Shown: in pieces, positions 12,696 to 26,204 of the stretch
Position numbering within the stretch: the first letter of the stretch is position 1
Layout: each line of letters starts with the position of its first letter
Source: Rhynochetos jubatus
Taxonomy: Eukaryota > Chordata > Aves > Eurypygiformes > Rhynochetidae
Direction of reading: 5' to 3'
Assembly: GCA_027574665.1 (NCBI GenBank)
Contig: CM050652.1
Coordinates: 10,954,589 to 11,018,588, forward strand
DNA length: 64,000 nucleotides
Notes under the pieces: model-generated
What the model saw: the letters and a program-made list of their open reading frames with translations, nothing else
What the model was told of the DNA's origin: nothing
Database searches by the model: none
Program-made: the position numbers and the translations under genes

Positions 12696-14669
12696 GCTTC
12701 CATTGGACCAAGTACTCTGTACTTCAGATGGGAAAATGGTAATATGAAAAATAAACCAAAATCAAGCTGAAAGGAAATTCTTGTGTAAGTAAATGACAGC
12801 GCCTCTAATGTCTTCATGGAGCCACTTCTGGAAGTAAGATCTGACACGAAGTCGTTTAGAAAGTCTGCACGTCATGCTTGATTACACAGTAGGTCAAACA
12901 GGATCTAAAAGAGATAATTGAACAGTAACCATTTAAAAATCATAATTAACTTATCATTATGCCTCAGGGAATTATCCCTCTTTCTTAAGTAAACATATAT
13001 ATATCTATAATTATCTATGTGACAAAGAGACAGGTATATTGTACAAGCTTATTGCTTACAGGGAATCTCAAGAGTTGGAAATTTAATTTGGTATTTCTGT
13101 AAAAAGCTGTATCTTGAGGGAGTTTATCTTAAAACTACTTTGAAAAAAAACAGATAAAGCTTTCTGCAAAATACATGGTGTAGCAATTTTCTCCTTAACC
13201 TTTAAAAACAAGCCTATAAAATTTAATGCTGTGTTCTCATTTCTCTCGTACCTGTTAACGACCTCACTTTGGAAATGGGCTGTCAAATGTTAACTTTCAA
13301 CCTGTCCTTATTTTTATTTTTTCTCTTTTTTCCCTGTAGCAGAGGTCTAGAATGTAGACCTGCATACCAAATTCTGTACTGTGATGCCACTCAGGTGCCT
13401 TAATCGTGAACTATTTTTATTTCAGCTTGACTTGCCCATTTGCAAGAGAAGTTGAATTTTTTTTTTCCTGTGTGCAGTACCATTATGTAAGCAGGATCTG
13501 TATTACAGTGTTAACTTTCATAGGATTTATACCTACACCTTTAGCTGCTTTCAAATGTTTCTCCCCTTCCAGTTCCCCTTCCACTCGTGGCTTGCTAATT
13601 TAGGTGTTTCAGTTTTAGAAACATTACTTTCAATGCCATTAGGTTACACAAAAGAAAGAATTAGTGACCAAACCAACAGAAAACCCTTGCTTTTTCTAAT
13701 TAACTGAATACTTGATATTGCCTAACATTGTTAACATTCTTTTGGGTAATTAATGAGATATTTACAGCAGATTAAATGGAGTGGTGTAAGTTATATCATA
13801 AAGTATCCTGTATCACAATAAAATATCATTGACTACTGACTATACTCAATTTACTGTTACTGTAGCACTGTTCAGCAATTTTAGACTGTATCCCAACATA
13901 TCTATTTTTTTCAAAAAGGCACAGAACGTGTTCAAATATTATATATTTGACTGATTATATGTGTGATTGATTAAAACAAGCGTTGGTACAGAACAGCAGC
14001 GTGAATGTAAGTTAATGTGTAACTGGCCACATGGTGTTTAACGGAATTTCCTTGTATTTTGCATTCATTGAGGAACTAACCCAATTCATAAATATTAGTG
14101 TTCACATTGCTGATCACATTTATGAACAATAAGATTTTGTTAGCGTGTGATAGTGAGTATTATGGTACATGCAGTCCCACCTTAATATTACAACTCTAGT
14201 AGCTCATCACTGTCTTTTTCCCATATAATCCTCTTAGAGCATCCATTTGGAGAGGGACAACTTTGTTACATTTATAGGACGTGTATACCCACTTTTGTTG
14301 ATGTCATTCTAGTTGTTCTTATTGTAGTGGGCTGTAATGAGTAAACATGAACTTTATAAGCTTGCATTTGTTTTTCTTTAACTGGGAAGTGTAACTAGAA
14401 TGACATCTCAGAAACAAAGTATTTTTAGGAGATATTGGCTATACAAATAAGCCAACAGTCCTTGCATAAAGATAATGCAAGGGGAAGAACGGAACATGAG
14501 GAACTTAAAGAAAATTCTCAAGAAAGAGGAGTGTGTTTATTCAAATTTACTTCATGGTTTAGGTAAATGAGATGTTACCTTCTGCAATAGTTCAGTTTGC
14601 TTTTTGTACCATTGCTGCTTGTGTTAGGATGTAACTTTGTAATAACAAATATGCTTTTGTCTTTGACAG

Positions 14670-14801
14670 CAACGATAGTGTTAAACGAGCTCAACTGGAC
14701 TGCAGCTTTGGATGATGTATTCAAGCGGAACAGAGAGGAAGATCCCACTCTATTATGGCAGGTTTTTGGAAGTGCCACCGGCCTCGCGAGGTATTACCCA
14801 G
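14670..14801 (+). CDS. CACNA2D1: CACNA2D1 internal exon, segment N-terminal to the VWA domain
   Basis: This exon encodes part of the extracellular alpha-2 chain of the calcium-channel subunit alpha-2/delta-1, which promotes trafficking and gating of Cav1 and Cav2 channels. It begins with two bases completing a split codon, then reads [22 protein letters not shown] and [17 protein letters not shown]. This matches the conserved VWA_N/first Cache region of the family very closely. NWT is an N-glycosylation sequon. The acceptor is a T-rich tract plus AG at 14668-14669; the donor is GTAACT at 14802. The exon is 132 nt and leaves one base (G) for the next exon. The residues fit alpha-2/delta-1 better than the 2, 3 or 4 paralogues; that choice rests on remembered family sequences. 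Confidence 0.97.
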
Positions 14802-17800
14802 GTAACTGAAGTCTCTGAAAGAACTGTCCTGTGACATACATTGCCTTAAAAATATTCTGAATTATTTACAAGCAATAAAACATATCTAAAAATTACTTCC
14901 TTACACAGCTGCCGTTTCTCTATATCAGAAGTAACTCAAGGACTAAGAAATTATTCTGGCATAAAGCTAGTATGATGGGTAAAAAACTGGGATTGAAATA
15001 TGTAAACAGTATTTTTTACAGTAAGAGGCACAGAATACTATGTCATTTGAAAAGCTGGAGTTAAAATTTACTTTTATATTGTTTTCTGTGTTGTGTAAAC
15101 AATCAGTTGAATGTTTTCCAGTGAGATTTCTGTACCTGATTAGTTTTAAAACTAGTTACTCAGTGACTACATAGATAATTTTATGGTTAAAGCCAGTGAA
15201 AATACAATTGCACCATGCTGTGTTTATGTCCTGCAGAATCCACGTTCTCTGACAATTATGTCTTTGCTATTAGCAAAGGTCAGTGAATACAACTTGATTA
15301 TTTCAACCAGTTGAAGAATACTGTTACTGAATCACACCAATTAATTTAAATGGATGTATATTTACTGAAGATAGATGGTCAGTAGCCTTAAGTTGATTTT
15401 TGATGTGTACTAGCTAATGGAAAAGCTTGTTTTATGGCAAGACATACTGTCTGTGCTGCTGCTGCTCTTGTTAAGTGATGCTGTTATCACTGACAGAATA
15501 ATGTGTCCACTACACACAAGACAGTTGTGTGCTGTGTCTTGTCTCTTGTCTACAGCTGGCTAAGGAAGAACTTTGAGATCTTTTCTCTTCTCTTTATACA
15601 AGATTGTGTTTCTGAGGGTGAAGGGGATTATTCTGAAGTTGTTACTGTATCATTAGCACGATTGCTAGCACAGGCAGAGAAACTGCCTTAGGCTAATTTA
15701 CAGGAAAGTATTTCATAGCACTTGAATCCTGTTTGTTTTGTCATGCTAGACACTCATGAAGTAAATACAGTGAGATGTTGCATAAAAAAACAATATTGAA
15801 AATGCTAATTTAATAATTCTTTTCAAGTGTTCTGTTTCAATGCTTTTCAGATATTAGCAGTGTGTTTGGGTCAACATTTGTCACTGCTTCCTATGTGATG
15901 TTTTCCAAGCGCTGAAAAAGAAGTGTTTCTTAAATGCATCTCTGTGCCAATCTCTAAGAAATTAATTTTCAAGTGTAAGATTATCTCATATATTAAAAAA
16001 TACATTCCTTGATCTAGCTAACCTATCTATTCCCATTTACCAACACAACACAGGAGCCTCAGAATCTCTAGGTATTATTCCTTAGAGCACTTCTATAAAA
16101 TGGGAGAAGCTTTTTTCCCTATTTTGCAGGTGGATATGTTGCTTGTATATGCTCTGTCTAAACACAAATTTAAATTTGCTATAAAGCTCAGATCCTCACA
16201 GCTCCTGTTTATTCCATAGCTGAGTGCCTGAGTCCTTATTAGCTGTATAGTCCTGTTGGAACTTAACTTCATAAATTCCTGGGTGATTCCCTAATTCTTA
16301 AATTCTGCATGCACATGCAGTAGCCTGGGGGAGACTGACAGTCCTTAGGTTTTATGTGTTTGTTCTGTGCATCTTCTTTTTCCCACTTCCTTTTATTTAT
16401 AGTTCAAATCAGTAGACCTTTTGGGCATTAGATTTTTTTAAATTGGTCCTTCTGCAAGTTGTCCATCTTTCTCTTTTTATAAACATTTTATCTCAGTTTG
16501 GTGACCCACAAAAATGTTCTGAAAATGAAATCAAATTTCATATACTGGAATGGAGGCTTTTCACATTTGCTTTTTGGTTGTTATATTATAAATTGTAAAA
16601 TATTGCTTCATTATACTGGCCTTAGGTAAGCCTGCTTCAAAGTGATGAATTTTGCCATAGTGAGGATATTTTTGAAAGAATTTGGAAGTATCAAAACCCA
16701 AAATTAAAATGCACAGATAAGTCTGCTCATTATTATCTGAAATATACCCGCTCAGTCTTTCCTCCCTTAAAAAATTGGTCTTTGGTACCTCTAAGCTATA
16801 GAGGGTGTCTTCAATCACAGGTTCCTTGACCTAATGTTTTTATCTGATAGTATCCCACTGTCTTGAGTAATGGACTAAACGGTACATCACTTCTGTCCTA
16901 AGTAGGCTCTTGGGCTGTCCTTGTCACCATAGTAACCAGCAGCATGAAGGGATCTTTCTATGAGCAAACCCATGGGTGGGAAGCATGTGTGAAATATTTC
17001 TCTATTCTGTATATCCCATTATTTCCTATGTGTATTCTATTTTTGGTACTCTTGTACTCTCCTCTAGTATCGAATATATGATTTCATATATATTTCAGCT
17101 GTGCTTTTTCTGCCTCTTCAGTGCATTCATGTTCCCTTGACTCTGTCGAGATGACAAGACAGCTTCCTTCTGGCTGTGACCTATGTTGAGACACATGGCA
17201 GCTCTTTTCCTCAGACCTGCTTCTTTATGTGCTATAATAAATGGTACTAAGCTTACATACAATAGTAATTCAATGCAGTAGAACAAGAACAGGAAACTAT
17301 TTTACAAAAATAGCCAACATCATTGCTTCCTTTATTGTTATGACTTCGTTAGTCCGTCAAATGTTCCTTATGCAAAACATAATTTTTACTGAGGAAAAAA
17401 CTATATTCCATGTGGTGTTACCTTCAGTTTTGTTTTGAAGAAGAATCGGATATATAATCTAGGCAAGCCAGATTTCGGAAGATATTTCTGTAGATGGATA
17501 CTTACACGTGTGCAAGAAAGCTGGGTATTAGAAATACATGCACAAACACACATATGTGTTGATATTTGCAGTGATGGCAGAACTAGTGCCAGGCATAAAG
17601 GGGAACTGTACAGCAACTTCCTATATTCACCTTAGAAGATGCACCAATAAACATTACAAACTGCATTGAGGTCAACTTCTCTCCTTATAGATATAACATT
17701 ACTTAATTTTGTTTATTAACTATTTTCCTCTAGAATATACTCAGTTCAGCTCTCATTCTCAGAGAAATTATCAGAAAAGACAGAAATGTCAGAGAAGAGC

Positions 17801-18282
17801 CAAAGATGCAGCATATCTCTATGGTCTTCCAACCTATTTTTTTCACCTCTTTTGGTTTTAATCAGCTTGATTTAAAGAGTCAGCAGGAGTTTCTTCATAC
17901 TGACTGTTTTCTTCTTTAAATTATTTAAGAAAGTGTGTCTTGCCTAAAATAATTTTAAAGATTAGTGATGGTACTTAGTATCAACGTTTTCATTAGTTTC
18001 AATGGCAGCATACTTATAAAGAGAAATGCTGAGCTGTGTTGCAGTGCTGGCAACCATCCATTTTGATATGAAGATGCCAAGAGCAATTTTGAGATTTTTA
18101 TTAACTATTCTATGAGCTCTAAACACTCAAGAGTAAGAAAACGGTAGTTTAATAAAAGAGCTCTGAAGAATAAGCAATTAAAGAGAATGGAACTTTTAGG
18201 TAGGATGTAATATATATTCAATTTTACATTTAAAGTAATATATCACAGATTAGTCTTTCTTTCAAGAGATAGTTGTAGCATG

Positions 18283-18477
18283 TCTTGTGCACCCCCAGCC
18301 TACATGCTGGTGGGGTGGTGTGAGAAGCAGAGAAGACCTTGACTATGTGTAAGCACTACTCAGCGATAATGGAAACATCTCTGTGTTATAAACACTGTTT
18401 CCAGCAGAAATCCAAAACATAACCCCATATCTGCTACAATGAAGAAAACTAACTCTGTCCCAGCCAAAACCAGCACA
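18283..18477 (-). repeat. Partial 3' LTR (5' part only)
   Basis: On the minus strand this starts with TGTGCTGGTTTTGGCTGGGA at 18477 and continues through recognisable LTR sequence to a 'gggggtgcacaag' block near 18285, where similarity stops. The promoter/TATA and polyadenylation parts of the LTR that should follow at lower coordinates are missing. The strand and boundary are supported by the purine tract lying immediately upstream. Confidence 0.75.
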
Positions 18478-18490
18478 TTCTCCACCCCTT
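18478..18490 (-). other. Retroviral polypurine tract
   Basis: The minus strand reads AAGGGGTGGAGAA directly against the LTR start. This is the expected position and composition of the plus-strand primer used in reverse transcription. Confidence 0.7.
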
Positions 18491-19349
18491 ATTCCATTTT
18501 ATTATGTCATGCTCATGTCCCACACCATCCAATACATCCTCATTAACCACCATCCCCTTCCCATCCTTTGATATAATACACAGATATCACCTAGTCTGTC
18601 TGTGGTCCATAGACCCTTTTGAAATGTCCAGAAAATGTCCAGAAATGTCCACAAAATATCCACTGAGTTCGTTTAGTCCATGTCTGTGGTCTCCATCTCT
18701 TACAGTGGTCACTCAGGACAGGAGAGGCGGTGGGTTGCATGGAGTTAGCGGGCACCAAAGCCAGCTCAGGTTGGGTCACTACTGCACTCACGCTGCTTCT
18801 TGAAAGGCTTATCCTCCATTGATTAAGTAGTTCCTGCTGTAATAATTTCTATAACATGCAACTCAAATAATGGGTTACAACAATTTAAAGGTATTTCCAT
18901 TACAATCTCCACCCCTGGTCCCTTTGGACCAGACCATCAGGTTCAACATTACAATGAACTCCTTCCCTTGCCCCTGGTCCAGCTTGGACTTATCCACAGA
19001 CTGCACTCCCTTAGGGGTGCACCTGCTCCAAATAGGGCCTTATCTGAGCCACAGTCTCTCCAAGGGTATACCTGGTGAAGCACAGGCTTACCGCCACCTC
19101 CAGCCCCGGCGCATGGCCATCACTGTTATCAAAATGTTCCCAGGCACAGCAGAGTAAGAGGATCAGCAGTACAGCAAGCAGGGAAAGCAAAAATTAGCCA
19201 CTAATGAGCACTAGACCCTAAGATACCATAAGGCAAGCAAGCCCCATGGCAAGCACAGGAGCCTGCCCATTAAGAGCTAAACAGTGTAACAGCTGTAAAT
19301 TCGATCTAGCACATTCCAATCAAACCTGCCATTATCTCAAATCCTTTAA

Positions 19350-19367
19350 GCCCCATGTTAGGTGCCA
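19350..19367 (-). other. Retroviral primer-binding site, lysine-tRNA type
   Basis: The minus strand reads TGGCACCTAACATGGGGC. Compared with the standard lysine (1,2) primer site there are three differences, all transitions and two of them at CpG positions, as expected for decay of an old methylated insert. It lies about eight bases from the putative LTR end. Confidence 0.65.
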
Positions 19368-19375
19368 AAAAGGAC

Positions 19376-19398
19376 AGTCATGGTTTAACCCCAGCTGT
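19376..19398 (-). repeat. Terminal scrap of 5' LTR
   Basis: The minus strand reads CTGGGGTTAAACCATGAC-like sequence ('ctggggttaaaccatgac'), the 3' terminus of the same LTR family. Beyond about 19398 there is only unrelated sequence, so the rest of this LTR has been lost. Confidence 0.65.
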
Positions 19399-22044
19399 TA
19401 ACCCTTCCTTTTTCTTAATGTTCAGTTTGCAAACAGAATTAGAGCTGTCTGCAGAAGGCAAGGTAAGACTGGGCATATAAGCAACTTCTTTTCTTTCTTG
19501 TTTTTGTCTGAGGGCTCAGTTGTCTTGAATGTGTGTTTTCAATTCTAGTTTCTTTACAAAATCCACCAGGTTTAAAAATATTTTTACAAATTGCTGTACT
19601 TTGTCCTTCAAGGGAACAGTTTTCCATTATTTATCTGTAACTCAAGAGTAAGACTGGGTTTTTACCTCTGCCATGAAATGTGTTTTGTGAGGAGTTTTTA
19701 AGCAAACCCTCCTGAAATTTAACATTATAGAATTCTGAAAAGCAAATTTTTGGAAAAAGTAAACAAAATCAGAAGAGTTTCATTGGGAAGACTGGAAGCC
19801 ACCAAGTAAAAAAATTGGATACTCTGTGAGATTGCAAAAGAGCACAATTATAAATGTTTAAGCACCTTCTCAGTAGTAGTAGTAGATGTGCATCTTCCTG
19901 CTGCTCAAGCATGGTCACCTAGAGCCTGTCATGTAGGTCAGGTTTTGTTTTTGGTTTATAATATTGTTTCCAAAGAGATTTTTCATTGGTGGCAGGAGTT
20001 TGAAATTTTTATTTTTTTTAATCCTGAATTCATTTCCTATGGGCTTGCACATATAGAGCTTCGTTAACTCCATGTAGACAGAAAGGTACTTTAATACAGA
20101 CCAGACTGCAGATTTAATTTATAATTAACCACGGGGCAATGCACAAATCTGTTACAGAAAAATTATTTAATTACAGTAGTTTAATATGGTTTGACAGATA
20201 CTAAGTTAGTTATATTTTGTGAGGCATCTACCCAGCTAATTGTACTGCTAGGTTTTAGAAAGCAGCTATCTGAAAGATCAATTTAATATCAAATTTTTGG
20301 CAGGCTACTTGGAAGTGTAGGTACAAACCAAACCATTCCTCTTTTAATCTCGAAATCCTTCTTAATTATAGAGGTAATGAGGATTATAATTGTTAATCAA
20401 TGTTTCATTAAAATACTGCAATGGGAAGCATATTATTTTCATTGTAGCAATTACTAAATAAACGAGTTTAAAAAACACTTTGTACTTATGTGCCTTTTGC
20501 CAGATACCACTTCTGTCTGGGTTTTTTTGGTTTGGTTTCTTTTTTTGTAAAGCTAAAGTCCTGAGTAAAGGATGGATTTTACTTTGGACTGCAGACAGCA
20601 GACATTTATTTGCAGTTAAATGTGATATAGGAGACTTTCTAGTTATAGCCATAAATGCACTTCAAAAAGTTTGGCTGCAGAGGATTACTCAAATGAAAAC
20701 ACACTCTTGATTTAGATAAATGTTTAATAAAAAAACTGATCGGCAACACCCACTCAGCTCTCTCAGGAACATATACTAAATAATATGTGCCAATGGTAAT
20801 ACAAGGAAGGGCAGTACTGATACGGATAGCCTCAGATTCCAGTTAGTGGGTTTTACATAGCCATAGTAGCATGATGATGTATGAAGGGATTCAGCTTCTT
20901 TTATGAAGAGATGTTGAACCTAGGCTCGGTGTGGCAGCATTCTGTCTGCAGTGTGCTGAAGGTAGGAATGTACCACACTTGGAAAGATCCAAAAAGCTGA
21001 GGCATTTCATAACAAAAGTAAAACTGAAAAATAAATGCTTTCCTGTCCCCAGATGTTGTAGATCTTCCCACTTCCATCTGGAGATTTAACAAGGCCCGAT
21101 GGGAAATTAAATCTACAACTTGCTCTCCCAATATGGTACCTCTGGCAACTTCAACTCTCCCAAAGAGCTGCAGAGCTCTCTGATTTCTCTCTGTTGGTTT
21201 TTGGGCTTTGGTTTGGGGTTTTTTTTTTTGCCTGTAGAGGAAAAAGCAGCCTGTGGACGTTGTCTTATCACATAACCTAGACACATATTTGTCATCTTCA
21301 GTTGAGCCTACTTGTGTTAGAGAAGTAGGGTGGGAGAAGAAAGGAAATGGAGAGAAGAGGGCTTTATTTTGGCTATGTCCAGGCTCATATTACTATGAGA
21401 AAGCCAGTAAAAAGTGCTAGAATATCAGCTTCTTAGGTGAATGTTAGGAATTACATACTCATGAAGGAAATAGTGTTTCCTAAGGAGACTGACTATTTAC
21501 TAGATTTCCAGGTTAACTAGACACAAAGGAGCAATTTGAGATGTTGTCAGTCCTGTTATTTATGGACTTATGACTCTGTTTACTTGAGAAGTATAGAATT
21601 CAAGTTGCAAAGTACTTATGAAATTAAAGTCCTTACCTAAATGTGTAGATATTGAACAAGATTGCAGGGCTAGAATTGAGTGCCTACATAATCTTAATTC
21701 TTATTTTAAGCACATCTGAGCATGTCTTAATTATGCATACAGGTGTTTCTTAAGCTCATTTGCTCCCTCAGCTTTAAAGGTATGTCTGTACTAGTAAACA
21801 GAATAAGTCACAATATGATGGGGACTTTAATTAGAGAATTAGACAAAAATCTCCTTACATTGCTCATGACAGTATTTTACTAGGATATTACTGTGTCACT
21901 AGGACTTATATATGTTAATGGAGAAATTCATAGATAAGAAACACATAATGCTGCAATCCAGAAAAATAATTTTGTCCCTACAGTCTTAAAATTCTTAGAT
22001 TAAATATATGGATAGAGAACACCTAGCATTATCTCTTCCTCTTC

Positions 22045-22138
22045 ATTAAAAAAAACCCAAAACAAAACAGGAAAAAAACCACCACAAAAAAAAAAAAACA
22101 ACCCAAGAAAAAAAACACCCAAAAAAACCCCCACCACA
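22045..22138. repeat. A/C-rich low-complexity tract
   Basis: Runs of A interrupted by CC, CCC and CACC units. It creates a long glycine/phenylalanine-rich open frame on the minus strand that should not be read as a gene. Confidence 0.9.
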
Positions 22139-25100
22139 GACAAAAAATCTTGAACCTGTTTCCAGATGTCAGTGAAGTAGGTCACACTCAGCTACTGGAG
22201 CATTCCCTGCTTAGCCAAATTAATAATGGACGAGGTTTAAAAATCAATTTCTAATAAAATAAAATAGTAGCTCTCCAAATGAAGGACTTGCTGTGCACAG
22301 CTGCTCTTGTGTTAACCATTAACAGCAAGCAATAGTGTTGCAGCCATGATATTGAGCTCTCCAAAGAAAGTCATTACTGAAGCAGGTACTAAGAGACTAG
22401 AAAGCTTAAAAAATCCATACAAAATGAATCAAAAGCCTTGAGAAACTCAGAACTTCACCTTTACTTTTTTGCAAAAGGTTTTATATTTTATAGCTGTCAG
22501 TTCCTGTTAACAGCTCAGCATTTAAAGGAGCCTTTAAAGTACAAAAACCAAAACAAAACCCAAAACACTTTCCCAGTAACGCTGCTTATAAATTATCAAT
22601 TAGTACAGTAAATCTGTAAGTTGGATAGTTCTACTTTTTGCACTGAAATAAGCCATGGAGCGTTGTTCTCTTCCTTTTGGTTTTGTTGAAGTCTGGGAGG
22701 AAAGGAGGTATGCTGACATGATTTGGATCGAACCATACTACTCATGATATGAAAAAATCTTGTGATTAATTGTGGCTCATTTTTCAAAATGGACATGCTG
22801 AATGTTGTAGTTGTGCAAGCAGATCCACCCAATTACAGGATAATGCGTTATTTCTAGTCAGTTAATGAAAAAGCTGCCAACAGGCCACCATACCTTCACA
22901 CTGAAGTTCATACCATCTCTGTGTTTTTATGATACAAGTTGAAAACTCCAGAATTTGCTCTGGAGAAAAACAACGAAGAAAAACAACAGTACAGCAATAA
23001 AACATTTTGTTGCATCCATAACTCTTCTCCTTAAGTTCTGATACTCCAGCCCCTTGGGGGAGTGGTAGCCAGTCCAGGTGAAACCAATGTGAGCAATGCA
23101 TTTATTGAGAAAGAAATTCAATTTATACAGGTGGAAGCTGAAATATTTGCCTCTGAATTAACAGAGCCATTTGAGACATTAATTTTAACTTGCAACCTGC
23201 AGTAAATATTACACATTCAAAATGTGGACCAATAAAGCAATGGATTCATTTGCATATGAACTGTTCCCATATAAAAATCATTGCTGAACTGATTTGGGAT
23301 GAAACTGAGCCCAGTATTGGCCACAACCACATAGGTAATGCGTTCTGAAAAAATCTGAGATGATTATCCTCTCTTTTCTGTATGGTGATGGTGCTATAGA
23401 AGTTACAGAGGATGTTGCACAGAGCTGTCTGTGGTAGATAGATGTTACCCGAAGATAATTTGAGCTCTTGGCAATTTCAAGTAATTATCTGAGTAATGCA
23501 GTTAAGAAGCGGCTACATTCAGTGTTGACTGAACATCATCTGTGGTAGCACAGAGTTGGCCAGGAACAATCTCTGTCTTGGGCACATTAATTAGAATTAG
23601 TATTCCAAGGCATCATTATGATACAAATATCCTGTGTCTTAAGTATAATGGTGTGAAACACTTTATGATGATTCATTTTAAGGGTTCTTAAAGTTATGGC
23701 TGTTTATCATTTTTAGCTACCATGGCTTGCCACTTTTCACTTTCCCTGAGAAATAACTAATAACTCGGAAAAGGAACTGCTGCTACACCAGAATTCACAT
23801 GGCTTCTTTCTGAGTAGTAAGCTGAGGAATACAACATTTCCGAACTGGTGTGGGCTGTTGCATACCTGATTGAAAGTTTATTCATGTGTGTTCACTGAAA
23901 GATGAGAGAAAATGCAAAATGAATCTAAGGGCCAAGTATAAGCTGTACATTGCACCTCAAACTTGGTTCCAGGCATCATTGAATATGGCACAGAGAATTG
24001 AGTAGTCTGTATTTGTAGATTTTTTGAATATCAACATGAGTGTTTCTTTTGAGAGATCACAAGGTAAAAATCAACTTTAAGAAATATTTGTTTGCCTAAC
24101 CTAGCAAATGCTGTATGGAGACTGACTACCCAATAACCCTCTGAGATGGAAAGGTGATGGAGTTTGAGTCAGAATAAGATGATGCTGTCTGGGATTTGAT
24201 AATTGACGTTTGTTACCTGTCTCACTATCAACTTTTTTTTTCTTTCCCCAAATGTGCTACAGGGATGTAAAGCTGTTAATAATTCATCTGAGCCTCTGTT
24301 TCTTGTGCATGTATACCTAACCTATAGAGCAGGGCAGAGGTACCTGAGGTCTCGTTCAGCAGGACTTTCAGGAAGGCCCCCCGCATGACACTCACCTATG
24401 CTTCTGGAATCAGCTCATTAATTAAAAATGGGGGCAGATGCAGCCAAGGGTTCTCTTTCCTGAGGAATACTTTCATTTAGACTTTACCCTCTACTGCATG
24501 AATCGATTTTGCAAGTAGTCAACAAAACTGAGGATTTCTACCATACATGTGCAGAAATAACAGAAGAGCATGCCTCACTCTTGCTCGGAATATAGCCAGG
24601 CCTATGTCTCCATATTGCAAACAGCAGAAATGGGAGGAATATCAAATCTAATGAATAATTTATAAAATATCAAATCAAACCATAGGCCAAACAAGAAAAT
24701 CATCAAAGGAGAACATGACTGAGGCCTAATGTATGCAACAGAGAACTGTGTAGTGTTGACATGGTTCAAACATATTAGTATGCAACAATGAAACGCAGTG
24801 AGGCTGATGTCTTCAAGACATTCAGGGAGTCAGTTTCCAAGGCATGTGATTAAAATGAATGTTTTAAACAATAGGTTGTATAAATAACACTGTAAATCTC
24901 AAAATCCTTGATCTTCAATTTTATGTTTTTTAGGAAGATGTGTAATCTTCTTTTTGCGTATTTCATTCTTGCTTTCATCTTAGACCATAAAATGCTTTCT
25001 GTAAATAAGACATAAGCCAGTTTCCCCAAATGGCTTTATAGTATGCTGTGTATATGGACCAAGGCAATGAATGTCTTTTTCAGTGGTCTCCATCCCTTCT

Positions 25101-26204
25101 AATTATTTGCTATATAAGTTCATAATCACTTTTTTCAGAAAAAGCATTTATCTTTTTTTTTTTAACATAAAATCAGGGTAAATTAAAATTAGATCATAGG
25201 AGATAACTGTCCTATGGGAATTTCAGTTTCCTAGTACTCACAATTCCAGTAAGGTCCTTGAATACTCAGAACATTACCAAAACCAGTTAATAGATTTCAG
25301 ACCATTCAAAGCCATATAAAATTAAAAATGTTAATCCAGAGTTTAAGATGAAGGAGTAATTTAGTCATGTTAATTCGTGAGGTTGAAGAGGGAACTTCAG
25401 CACTTTTTTGGTGTGAATGAAATTTCAGATACTAAATGCTGAGTCATTATTTATGTTAAGCCATGCAGAGGCTTGCTATCAAATTATGTTTAGTGTTGTA
25501 GAAAGCATCATGAAAATCAATAGAACTACTTTTCCCAGCAAACACTGCATTTATTAATTAGTGTTTGTGTGATCTTGCACCCATTAATAGCTGATGAAAA
25601 ATTTTGCAGTCCCAGGGTAAATCCGGAAAAATTTCCTCACATGGAAACTTAAGGATGTAGGTGCTTGTTATATTTGTCTCAACAGAACGTAATATATTAA
25701 CTAGGAAAAAGAAACTTGGTGACATGTGACACAGAAAATGCTTCTTTAAAGGCATGGTAGATAATAATGTTTTTAAAGACTTTCTCCAGGTCTCTCTCAG
25801 GATGGTTTCCATGACGGTAAATACTGAAAGGGTCAGTACAGTGAAAGAGAAGTTAGAAGTCTTGTTCATCACTCAGTCTATCTTCCAAAATGAAAAACTG
25901 TAAGTGTTATCATTCATAGTAATCTCCAAAAGGAATAGATAGGCTGTAAGTAGTGTGCTGTGTTGTTAATTCACAGTTTCTTTTGTGGGCTAAGGGTATA
26001 ACTGGACCACTGTAATAGTTCATAGTTGTCTTCTGGTGAATGTCTATTTAACTTGCTGACACAGATGTGGTCAGAAAGGGAGAGTTTAAACTTTGATGCA
26101 ATCCAGGAAATTGCAGAAAAACTATGGTAGAACTGAATTCACGGCTTAGTTGCTTGAGTCTTATTGGAAGGACCTCCTTTGAAGAGTGATTTGGAAAGAT
26201 TTAA

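Larger units (their letters stand above)
1..14669 (+). other. CACNA2D1: CACNA2D1 intron, 3' part (upstream of first visible exon)
   Basis: This AT-rich non-coding stretch ends in a polypyrimidine-rich acceptor, with the AG at 14668-14669. I looked for the preceding alpha-2/delta-1 coding exon, which in the family ends with a short segment just before the [10 protein letters not shown] region, and saw none. The stretch holds an old CR1 fragment (91-225), a TA-rich microsatellite (1751-1829), a 44-bp tandem duplication (4924-5010), a minus-strand open frame with a hydrophobic segment (5773-6051), short GT repeats near 9.8 and 12.2 kb, and a cysteine-rich open frame (12420-12695). The rest looks like unique intron sequence. 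That it belongs to this gene is inferred from the exon at 14670. Confidence 0.8.
18283..19398 (-). mobile_element. Endogenous retrovirus deletion derivative, minus orientation
   Basis: Read on the minus strand the order is: the last bases of a 5' LTR (down to 19376), a lysine-tRNA-type primer-binding site (19350-19367), about 0.85 kb of internal sequence, a purine tract (18478-18490), and the first 195 or so bases of a 3' LTR starting TGTGCTGG at 18477. No gag, pol or env reading frame of useful length is visible, so most of the internal genome is missing. The LTR edges resemble those of an avian ERV family I recognise by its TG-start and its 'ggttaaaccatgac' end. The lysine-type primer site points to a class II (ERVK-like) element. 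Both LTRs are truncated on their outer sides. It is inert as a virus. Confidence 0.75.

Noticed and set aside
1..14669. Upstream coding exon of CACNA2D1
   Set aside because: I looked for the segment that precedes [10 protein letters not shown] in the family and saw no match with splice borders; it is likely outside the window, though a very short exon could be missed by eye.
16305..16320. Perfect 7-bp inverted repeat CTGCATGCACATGCAG
   Set aside because: Palindromes of this size are expected by chance in 64 kb and there is no supporting context.
18504..19157. Plus-strand open frames of 95-99 codons
   Set aside because: They lie inside the minus-oriented ERV interior, read antisense, and show no protein-like pattern.
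22000..22185. Minus-strand frame rich in Phe and Gly
   Set aside because: It is produced by the A/C low-complexity tract at 22045-22138.
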